This document shows positions 25,440-36,800 of a DNA stretch of 64,000 bases, piece by piece (positions within the stretch are counted from its first letter, which is position 1; each line of letters begins with the position of its first letter). Location: NCBI GenBank assembly GCA_019095985.1, contig CM032664.1, positions 52,131,765 through 52,195,764 of the forward strand, written 5' to 3'. The position numbers and the translations under genes are program-made. The notes beneath the pieces were generated by a model. That model made no database searches. It saw only the letters and a list, made by a program, of their open reading frames with translations, and was not told the origin of the DNA. The stretch comes from Streblospio benedicti. Taxonomy: Eukaryota > Annelida > Polychaeta > Spionida > Spionidae.

Positions 25440-25610
25440 CAGTTCTTGGTAGCTAGCACGTTTCTGCCATATACTCTGAAAGAGCTGAAGACACGATTTT
25501 CAACCCTGAGCTTCCATTCAACCACATCACGTGGTACTGTCTGGACTCTTCACAGCTGCTGGTTGTGAGACAAGAATGACCCAAAATGATACCATCATCC
25601 CATGCATTAC
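25440..25610 (-). repeat. tRNA-derived SINE copy
   Basis: Read on the minus strand: GGGATGATGGTATCATT head, GTCTCACAACC, then AATGGAAGCTCAGGGTTG and GTGTCTTCAGC body. The same order is found in the copies inside the 11185-11912 palindrome. The copy is diverged. Confidence 0.6.
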
Positions 25611-28600
25611 TATTTTATTTTGCTTACTTACCACTCTAATTTTCCTCTAATTTGATGTCTGGTCTTTCATCTTTTGCAAGTATTATTAATAGATTACGAA
25701 TATGCACCCAGCATCCAAATGTTGTAAAATTGTAAAGATCTTAGATCACCCGAGAGAAAACATAATAGAAGGGCATTTCCAAAGAAAGACGTACTCAGAA
25801 AAATACGGCTAATTTTGGCAATGATCTTATGGCCTGATCATGGCTATTTTTGGTGCCCTTTGTTCGCAATGCTGTTGTTGTTATTAGCATACTCACGAAA
25901 GTGCAAATAGAATGCTGCAAGTATGAACAACAACTGGATGCTCCAGGGTTGTTTGGATTCTTCAAACGGCGTAGTTTAGAGACAGGTTGACATTTCAGAC
26001 TAGCATACACTCCTCACTACATGTTGCGCATGCGCCGGAGACTCACTGAATGCGTGATTTTCAAAGGTCAAAGTTGCAATACTTCTCATTAGATGTACCT
26101 CGCCATCAATGAAGCATTAATGAGTATCTGTGGGGGAAAGTACTCTGTCAACAGTGTCCAGCCTCATTAAAATAATAAGAATAAACTGGGGTTATGATTC
26201 ACTTTATTGTGCTGGATTATAGTAGCCTAATTGACGTTCGTTTGCGTTCATCATTTCGCAAAGACAATGGCGCCATGACAGCAGATGTTGTAACCACTGA
26301 GGTGTAGGATTAAGCCAGTTTGTAAAAATTAATGGCTGCCTGAAATTTGACTCTAATGGCCTTTCTTTGAAGCTACGCAGATGTGTTTAATGTGAAAATA
26401 AAATGCTGCACAAGATTTATTTAACGTGTCTGTCATGCAGACTATATCAATTGATGGTGATTACAGACTTTCCGTGTCACTAAATCCTTCTCTTTTTTGT
26501 TTCATAGCCTAAAACCGCCGGTCTAAAACATCCAAATCAATATAGACCTGCTGAATTTGGAGGGCCCTCTAATTATAACTACTGTCTCTTTAAAGTAGAT
26601 TTTTTTATATTCATTTGTCAGGGGAAATATTTAGGGGAACTCAATGTAGATTTGAAGCACAACATTACACCATCCACATTTGAAAGAACAGCAATTGCAA
26701 CAACAACAAAAAACGCTGAATTCCAACTACTTGGTGTCAGGCGTGTCACAATAAAGTCGCTGGAGCGTATCCGATACTTCCTGGGTTAATGAACAGATGT
26801 CATGCGCAGTCATGCGGAAACAGCAATAGTTCCGTCTCAGAATTCGCTTGTTAATTTCAGCTCCTAATATATTACCTTCTTCTATGACAATGTGATGCAT
26901 GCTATATAGCATTTGCAAATCACATTTTATTCCCAAGTACACCTATACATTTATAGTCATTAAAAAAAGAAGGATTGTGGATTAACAATAAAGCAAACGA
27001 AAATAAGCAAACAAAGGTACTTTCGTAAACTACTGTAAAGTCCGTGAGACGTGACTTATGGCGTTTCTCGACAGATGTCGTGAGCGATCGAGTGAAAAAT
27101 GACCACGCCCGTGTACATGGTATTGTTTTAGAGGAAACTCACCATTGTAATTACAGATAGCAAATTGTCTTGATTTGATTCATTTTCATCATTCTTCTTT
27201 AGTACAGAATTTGTATTTGTTTAGGAATTTTGTGGGGTTTTGTTTGTTGAATTTGGAATGGACTAGACTTAAACGACGTTTTCCATTAACATTTCATCGT
27301 AACATAGGCTTTTAGGAATTGTTTTTTTTTTCCAGAACTCTAATCAACAGAGCTTTTGCATTGGCCCACAGCCCTCTATCATTCTAACCATCATTAAATT
27401 CCACTCCAGGTTTCTGCACAAAATGGCTAGCTCCGAAGAAAGTAAGATTACCTTCTGACGGGTGATTTGTTCTTTAACGATGAAATTCGTTTTTCATGAT
27501 TCTCTGCTTGCCTAATTGATTGATAACGCTGTACACATAGAGTCAGTGACAAGTAGCAAAGACACTCCCAGATGCAATCCCACTTGAATCACACCTAAGA
27601 AATAATTTACTATTAAAAATGTTAACAGATTGCTCAAACAATGGCATAATGCAATATATGACATGAGATCAGCACATGAGCAGGCATCAAATAATGCACA
27701 CGTGCCTCTGTGAAGAAAGGCAATTATAAAGACTGATTGCTCTCATATGTGCACAGCTCACCGTCTATGCATTCTGCTCACGTTCCAGAAGGAACGCCAG
27801 CTCAAAGGGGCACTGAAGGGGGAATGGTATTAAAAAGACAGATTGCGCCCGCGCTGAGAAGGTAGCTGTAGCAATGTCTTCCTGCTTGAGCATTCCAGCC
27901 ACAGGAGAGGGTGGAAAGGCCAATTGGGCTGGGAGACGCGTAAGCAATGCTCCACACCACGCCAATTAATCAGAAACTCAACGGATTGTCAATTCGTATT
28001 TGGATATAGTCAGAATATGTTGTCAACGTGATTGTTGAATTGGAAATCTGATTTTATTTTAAATACTCCATGCATGTATGCATAAAGTTTTAATGTATCG
28101 ATTGTCACTGACAGGTCCAAGAAATAGGGTGCAATAAAGGAAAGGCTTGAGATCCAGCAATGAGCAAGCATCGTACAGATGCAGTCCTCATTTCTGTATT
28201 TGGAAGTGTGGTTTTCATCATGACCGCATCACTGTTTTATATGCATGAGTCTCCGCCCGTCACAAAATAGTCCCATCCGGACGCATTCATCCCTCCGCTG
28301 CCGACAGCTGAAATTAGCGGGGAATAAAAATGGCAGCCGGAAATGGACTTTGGATTGAGATTGCTACTTTATGGGTACAACTCACAACACTATCGTTTCT
28401 TCTGTAGATTGCATTTTGATGAGTTAATCTCGCGGTGATGTAAAGATCTTAAGGTGCATTTGCCTATATATTAGTTCTATTCTCTATTGTGTGGTGGGGA
28501 AATACAACACGAAGTTATAGATGGAACCTCATCCCGCTATTTCATACATGTAATTCTTTACTCTGAACACTTACATACACAAACATATAGCTTACTAAAA

Positions 28601-31513
28601 GTTAGTCGCGACGTATCGGTCTTCACTGCAGCGTCAATTTGTATATATTAAAATGAAGAAAAACTACCACAGCCATTCTGCATTCTACCTTCGCACATTC
28701 ATCACTTTATAAATCGGATTGACCCATTTCAATTTGCGAGAAACCCGTGTGCCTAATGTAGCGGCGTCTCTCAATGTCCCGCTCCGGGTTCGGGGCCATT
28801 ACAGTTTACACACAGTCCATATCACCTATTTATCAGGGGTGTGAGAATGGCACTACGTATAGAATGTAGCGTTTTGGAGCAAGCAGTATAAAGTGCGAGT
28901 GGAACAGTTTCATAGAGGTTTGTGTTTTTGAGTCATAGATCACACATCTTCGGACTCCTTCTTGTATATACGCATTGCTTGTTGTTGGTGCGTGTAAAGT
29001 ATGAAACACTTGATGCCCTAAAGTAGTCTACTGTGTTCTAAAAGTTTTACCATTAGCCACGCCTGTGCCACACAAACTGTTAGTTAGGCGGCCCTGGACG
29101 ACCGGGTAGAGCCGGCAGCGTGACCTTCACACCACCATAGCAGTGACCGTACCCACCTAATGGCACATTTTGTTGCCAGGATGGTTGCATCTCAGTGTCC
29201 TTGACGTGCAGCTCAGATGGTTGGTACAAGGCATGGCCATGGAAACCACTATCACTGTAGGGTGTTGAACAGTCGTAACATTTGATGGTGTGGCTGATTC
29301 TTTTCTATTACATCTTCACCAATTCGGTGTTCTCTTCATATATCTATAACATTTTATAGATAATACCTTGCTGTGGTAAGATGTGTTATTGAGGCATGCA
29401 TCCCAACGTGATGGCCACACTGGTGTTGTGTGCACAGTAGAATTATGACAATTTGAAGTAAATGCTTGGGTATGTGAATCAAATCTACGCAGATTCGTGT
29501 TTTCTCATCACCCCCGCTGTAGCAACCCCTCGCACCTTTATGCAGGCGACTATGGAGGGTCTGAGCAGGAAAGGACCATTCAGCCCCATTCCGCGTCCCC
29601 ATCTTGCCATAATGGTGGCCATTACCCACAATGGGTGAAGCGGGCGCCATGGGGCTCAGCTACAGTGGAGCTTGTGCTATGTGGCTTTGGGATAAAAGAG
29701 TTCTCAGAGCCATAGCGAATGTTCCTAACCCTTTGCCAATTGTATAAACATACAAGTTCTGGTGTAATCAGGTATCCATAGTGCTAAGAAAAATTCTTCC
29801 GTATGTTGTAATTACTTACTTAACCTGCTCTTCTGCATGCATGCATCTACAGATGTAAGATATAACCGTTGCTTTGTAAGTCATGCACTAATGAACAATC
29901 TACTACTAGTGTGGAAGCCATGGTGCTGAACCCAGTTTTGTTATATACCTCATGGTCCAGTCTCACGCGCCCGTCTGTTATATACTGTTCCCAATAACAA
30001 GTTCGACTTTCCATTTCCCCAACTCTTACCCCCCACCCCCCACCCCCCACCCCCACCCCCACCTCCGCCCCCGACACACACCACCAATGTATGCTTTGAG
30101 CGTCGTGCCGTCTACAGGAAGCCGGCCGTCGGTATAAAGGTCTCTTTGGGGCTGTCGGCGCTGGCTTTGTGGTGTGGGTGCGTGAGCCGCATGCGGAAAG
30201 GGCTTAATACACTGTTGCTTTTCATCTCCATTTGGTGGTGGTGGTTTGGGAGGGGAAGGGGGCTGTGGAGGTCTTTGCACTTGAGCTCTACCTCAGAGTA
30301 TTTCTCCTCCCCGTTTGTGGGAATAGAGCATCCTTTCTCTGCTTTTTGTGTTCAGTTGTAGATGAAATGCTGATGAAATTACACCCATGTAAAAATCTAA
30401 CATCCCAAGCATAGCTTATATCTGTGTCCAGTGGTTTATGTGGCTTTGAAGAAAACTTTTTCTTAATTGTTTAATAGTACAAACTTTATAGCTACTACAT
30501 TTGTCAGTATATTGTGCATAGATCTGTGAGTTCTAGCGCTTAGTATTAGCTTAATCGATGTTCCTTTCTACTTCAATGGATTTTGCATGTCTAGATTTAC
30601 TCAAACCACTCTCACTGTCACTCAAGCCATCCTAAACCCCGTAATTTGGGTTACAAGTGTGTATTTCACCCTCTAAGACCACCGCTGTGTTGGTATGCAT
30701 GGAGCTAAGTGGTCCACTCACTGGGGTAGGTAGAGCTTCTATAGGCCTTTTGTATATTGCGCTGACTCAATTTGCTTGTGAAAGAAACTACTTTACATAA
30801 TCCAGAGGATCTAACTTGTAAAGATTTGGTCATTTGCAGACACAGATTTAGACTTTGATTATCACATAGTATAGATATTTAGGCAGCTGTAGTTTTAAGA
30901 GCAGAATTTTTGTTATGGACTACCGCTAAATAGAAATAACAATATCGACCATTATCTATTAAGTCTATTCGAAAATGACAAATACGGACATGACAGTAGA
31001 GATATGTGATAGTTTAAAAATGATTGATGATGCGAAAATGGATCTTCATACACAACCGGCCCCTCCCATAATGCAACATTGTTTTTTGTTTGTCTATGAG
31101 CCCCCATTTCCTCTCACGAGCAGCACTGACAATATGAGCAGTGCACGATGGCCTCGTAAACACCAATTGTGAGTGACCGCGGTCATCTGCTGTATCGTGT
31201 TATGGACGGCGCATGTGGCCTTTTCTAGCCCCTAATGTGAGGTGATTGTCATTAGAGGACATGATTTGTGAACAGTTTATCGTGGTTTATGGGCCTGGTG
31301 GAATGGTGCGGAATAGCGTGGGTTTTCTTGTGCTTTTTCTTATGACTGGATGTGTTTCGTATTATTGATATTATTCATTATGGCACTTATCATGCAGTGT
31401 TTCCGATTTCGTCATGACAATATAGATGTGTATCTATTCAGATAAAGTTGAACTTGGCACTGCGAAGAATGCTCAACCATGTAAATGGGAGCGAGGTTAG
31501 AAAAAATGAATGG

Positions 31514-31562
31514 GTTCAAGTCCTTTACATTATTTTATCAAAATAATGTAAAAGACTTGAAC
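31514..31562. repeat. Short foldback hairpin
   Basis: GTTCAAGTCCTTTACATTAT and its complement (one-base bulge) flank a 4-6-base loop over 49 bases. It has the size of a small structured RNA or a decayed foldback element. Confidence 0.7.
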
Positions 31563-31799
31563 TGGCATGGTACAGGGTACCACTGCACATATGTGTTTCT
31601 GATCGTCATAGTGGTGCTCTTGACTTTCTATTGCCATTTTGTAATATCAAAACAAGTAGACGATGGCCGCCATCTTGGCATCAATTGCAACAGAAGCATC
31701 ACATGGGTGTCTTCTCAGAATTATAGAAATATAATCACACTGTAGACTAGTATTTTACTCTGAAGGAACTCCGCCGTAGGGACTATTCGTACATTAGCA

Positions 31800-32100
31800 G
31801 AGGATGAGGAGGAGAGGGGAGGGGGGTATTACGTGACTGCAGTCAGCATGGGAAGTAGGTAGCTTCAGGACATATATGTAAGTGATATCAAGTTGTAGGA
31901 ATGAGGGTGCTGTCAGGATTGGGGGAGGGGAGGGGAGTACGGGAGGTGCTGTTAGGATATGGGCCGATGCTATCAAGATATGTTAGGTTGTGGCAGAACA
32001 TGGGGTGGGAGTTGCCAGGATAGTGATGTTTGCTGTCAGGATGGCGGTAAGCCTCAGCAGAGGAGGGGGAGGGGTAGATGTTGTTAGAACAGTGGTGGAT
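31800..32100 (+). repeat. Degenerate G-rich minisatellite
   Basis: Diverged repeats built on a core like GCTGTCAGGAT, seen with variation near 31911, 31950, 32031 and 32078, interleaved with GGGGAGGGGAGGGG runs. The spacing is irregular (about 17-40 bases). The plus strand has G-quadruplex potential. Confidence 0.5.
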
Positions 32101-32698
32101 ATTGTCCAGCTGTGGGTTGGGGCTGGTCGAAGAATCTGGATGTTGTAGATATATATGTGCTGCATCTATTTTATATTGTCGGTGGATGTGGGGGTTACTT
32201 CAGAAATAGGGCATGTGACTCGATGCCAATTATTGATCTTTCGGTCCCACGGGTCAGTTACTACTAGTGACAGTTTATGGAGAATTTTAACAGATCAACG
32301 GTCAGTACATGGTGAGAGTAACTTACATTATGAAATGTCTTTTGCAAAACCATGAAAACCAGACTTGGCTCAACTTGCTCCTCGTGATAATACATGAAAT
32401 CCAGCCACTGAAAGGGATAAAGCTTGAACAAATCCAACAAAACCAAATTGCCTTGTTTTGAAGCTGCCACACTGGGATATATATTGCGACATAACAATGG
32501 CTGCCGGTGGACGATAAAGCCAGATATTTCCGGCTCTCTGAGCATCTACATGCTGCCCGTGGAAATGACAAATTCTGCAATGCCATTGTTACAATGTTGT
32601 TATATTTTCAGTAGACTAGCTGTTTACATTTTTTCTGTGGCAGCTTGGATGGAACTGTGTTGAATCAATGATATATCATATGATAACAGAATCATAGT

Positions 32699-32854
32699 CA
32701 ATGGCAGATCCAGGTTTTTAGAAAAGGGGCGAGGCGCGCACATAAGGGATTTCATCAGGATCAATGGCGGACGTGTAAAGCACCCTATGAAAATGAAGTA
32801 TTTTGGTGTGAAAAGTGGGGCACGCGCCCCCTATGCCCCCTGGATCTGCCTATG
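32699..32854. mobile_element. MITE family A, copy 2
   Basis: A 156-base element with ends CAATGGCAGATCCAGG and CCTGGATCTGCCTATG, flanked by ATAGT and ATGGT (five bases, one difference). It belongs to the same family as 20580-20770 and 38334-38496. Confidence 0.75.
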
Positions 32855-33851
32855 ATGGTTATGATATAGAGAACCAACCTTTTTTGCTATATTTCCATTA
32901 GCCACACATTCCCACGCACCCGGTATCTTTTATCGCCCATATCATAATGATCCTCCCAGCCGGTATTGGTGTTAATGTCCCTGACCACTTCACTTCTCAC
33001 ACATAAATCCACGTTAGCGCTGGCGACACGCCGTGAGACCGATGCTCACAGGGCGGTCACAACATTAATGGGGTTGTCCACTCTGACACGAGGGACCGAG
33101 GAGAACATGCATATACGTGTGAGGTTTTGTACCGCGGACGGCTTGTTTATCTTGAAGAGTGAAAGTGTTAGTAAATTGCTTTTCCAAAGACTTGTGCTTT
33201 TGAACAAATATGGTTAGTTGCATTCTAAACCAGAGTTGGTAGAGCAGGATTTGGTTAGCTATCACAGATAAACGTGTGTCTGGATTCATAAGGTGTACAT
33301 TCAAAATGTAATAGTTTTAATGATATCACCAATTGCCTACTAGTGTAATGCTAAGTCACTTCTTTCTATTGCATTTGCAAATAAACTAACAAAATGCCCT
33401 AATTGAATGTTCACGTAATGGTTATTTCACAACGTGATGTATGTGGTTAAGAGCGAGGGTCATGGGCTCCATCACACGTAATGTAAGGATGGCTGTTGCC
33501 ACTGTAGCCTTTCCCAATCAATATGTGTTACTGAAGGCTGTTCTATGAAGACTGATGAACATTACACTGCCAGGCAATTATTGTCGTCTGCAATAGTGCT
33601 GCTTCATTCTTGGAGGGCACTTTTTTCCTTCTTTGGTCTGTGTCTTTCACTTACTAGTACTGTCTATACTGCCATTCTAACAATCATTTCATTTTTTTCT
33701 ACTCTGCCAACGCATCCACCTCACCCTCACACACCCCTAACCCAAAACGCCCCCTCTATGGCATGGCAACATGATCTTTACGTGCACTAGCTGGCATCCA
33801 CTGACCATTGACCGCCCTCTTCTGTTGCAGCAGTAGCAGCAGCCGGCAGCC

Positions 33852-36800
33852 ATGGCCCCGCACTCGTCGTCCACACGCACGTCCCGCGTCACGCTGGACG
33901 GCTACAGCACGGTGACCAGCTCCCGGGGCGGCGGAGGCGGACCGCAGCCGGACTACTGGGCCACGCTCGACTCCAACCTCACGTACAAGTCGTACGGCGA
34001 CTACTCCGAGATCGTGTACACGCCGCCCAACATGTGCTACGTCATCATCACCATCAGGTAGCGGAGGGTGTTGCGACAACTCATTGGGGTGTATGACTTC
34101 TAACGGTAGTAGATTTTGCTGGAGAGTTGATGTATTTCTTTCAATTCTGGTGTGCTGTGTCACCGTCGCAATAGAATAGAAGGTCGGAGGGGTGTGGAGT
34201 ATCATTTACAGCTTATTAGTACTATACATTATCACAGTTACATATCTGTGTGTTACTTGGATGGTAACGTTAACATTATGCATTTTTACTGTGGTACATG
34301 GTATTAATAAATGACGATGTAGGCCTGAGGGCGATGTTACTATAAGTCATATAAGTAAGCAATTTAGAAAAATGTTTAAGGGATGCGAGCTCGATGTGAA
34401 ACGGCATGTAATATCCCCGAAGCTGCATGATTAATGTCTGTTTCATTTCCACACAACATCCAGTAATCACGATCATCACAGCTTATAATGGGTCAATACT
34501 CACGGTGTGCAAGGATGCCCTGGGGTGGAATTTGCCATGACAAGAATTTATGAAAGAACAAGTTTCATCAGACCCCATAATCTGGTTATGATGGAATATA
34601 AGCTGCTTTGCACATGAATCATAAAAAAATACCCATCTTATCATTACTTTGTAACGTTGCTAAGTTTTCCCCATAGAACATATAAATAGAGAGAGGGCGT
34701 TCATTTTTACCAATCTCTTTGGTGTATATTGCACTCTTGAGATATTGCACATAGCAAATAAACATGTTTAAACCAAAATACAAATGAACACTTACACGTC
34801 ACAAGCTTGCTACTTTCGACCATCCAACGATGAATTTCAACTCCATCTAAAAACTAACAAATTAATTCGATGCCACAACATTTCGTGTCACGTTTGCAAA
34901 TGACATGTACATGTATTAAATGACCTCCAACTGACCACCCACTGACGTCTGCAGGTCGCTGCTGTGGACGCTGCTGACCGTGGTGTCCACTGTGGCGGTG
35001 GTGGGCGCCCTCATCTCGCCGTACTGGCTGGTGGGCCGGGCGCGCTGGGTCGCCAACCCGCCCGGCTCCAACAGATCCGTGTTCGACTTCGCAGGTAGCT
35101 TCATACATCATTAGGCTTTATTATGTGTTTTTCTCTTATCAAGTGTTTACTAGTTTGAAAATGACAGTTTTAAAAATGGCGAATATGGTGCATCAGATTA
35201 GCTATAGGCCTACACACGAATTGAAGAGGATAGGACTGAACCGTTTGAAAGTAGGTCTGTCTATGGTTCTACCTAAGAGTGCAGGGTGGTCCGCTTGTAT
35301 CAGTCTCTGTGTGTGCGTTCATCCCCAGACCGCAAACGCAAACCTAACACAGGCTGATGTGTACTTCAACAGTCAAACAAATTGCCTGAATGTCTTATCT
35401 ATGTAACCATCACCCACACCTCACCTCTCTCTCTCCTCGTCTCCTCCCCCGCCAGACCGCACGTACAACCCGTCGCTGGGCATCTTCAACAAGTGCATCA
35501 AGGTTCTTACGGCCGCGGGGCCGCGCCACACGTGCGACTCGTTCGTCACGGGCTTCGAGCAGCACAACGACGAGTTCCCCAACCTGTGGAAGTCCGCGCT
35601 CATACTCTTCATGCTCGGTGGGTGAATAGGAGGACCATGGGCCCCAGCATCATGGGAGGGGGTGGGGGTATGTAACCATTATATACCCCCTACCAACCCC
35701 TCCCATGACGCTGAGGCCCATGAGTAGGACCGTTGTGTTGAGACCACTGGATGAGGAGCAGGAGTGCTCGTCATAGAGTGTATCGTTATGGGGTATGTAG
35801 TCGGCCCTTTCTGGAGGTCTGGAATTGTGAAAAAGTAGTTGTTTGATATTCTGTAAGATTTTTTTTTCCAGTGGTGGTCTACATTAAAGGTCACATTCAA
35901 ATTGCATATGAAAATATAAGTTTATACGAAGGACGAAATGCTGGACTTTTAGAGTGGGTTAAAGAAAATTACAGGAGGCATGAATTGAAACTGGTACTAA
36001 AGTCGAAAGTGACTTCTGCAGCTGCAAACACTACACTTGAAGCCATGTGCTTGACCTATTAGTGAGATCTATTAATTATATTTTGAGACAGTAATGCACT
36101 AGCAAAAAAGCGAGATAGGAAACCTAGTTCTGATTCTGTCCGTCTTGCAGCCGTGGCGCTGCTGGGCTTCACCAACATCACGGCCGTCTTCAGCCTCTGC
36201 ATCCAGGCCATCTTCCGCAAGTCCATCTTCACCGTGTCGGGGCTGCTCCAGGCAATAGCAGGTGGGTCGAGGATGTTTTTTTGACAACTCATATGTATCG
36301 TTTTTGTCTGCTTGTGCGATTGCTACTGGTTTGTTTGCATTTTTGTAATACCAGTTTCAACCACATATCTAATATCCATGTATTACTAAATGTATGGCTT
36401 TATATCTAATATACATTCAATATGATCATTCTGCTATCTATATTCTAATTTGTTTCGAGGGCTATATGGCTACATGTATCTGTGTATTCACACCCAGCTT
36501 TTAAATTCAAATCATTATGCTCATGCTATCTTACACAACCTTCTCCCCTTCTCCTATATTCTGTGTATATTCATCTACGCGTATACCCCATGTAATAATA
36601 AACATCACTATGTTTGTAATATAATCTTGGAGAATAACCAACCCAGAACTGTGTACCATAAAAGCCCGTTAGAGTGATTTCCTGGGCTGGGGGCCCAGCT
36701 GTTGTGAATGTGGTTCTATTACCCGGCCTATTGAACAGTAAATGGGATGTTGTAATGGAGGGTTTCTGTTACACAGGCTCCTCTCGCATCTGAGAAAGAC

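Larger units (their letters stand above)
14334..33830. other. 19.5 kb without recognisable gene
   Basis: No exon could be supported on either strand. The stretch holds hairpins (14901, 18398, 31514), MITE copies (20580, 32699), a SINE (25440), tandem repeats (23280, 31800), C-rich and G-rich tracts (17229-17254, 30031-30066), and several unique-looking GC-mixed blocks between 26.2 and 29.3 kb that could be regulatory. Because the LHFPL2-like gene has a splice acceptor just before its ATG, part of this span is probably its first intron. Confidence 0.55.
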
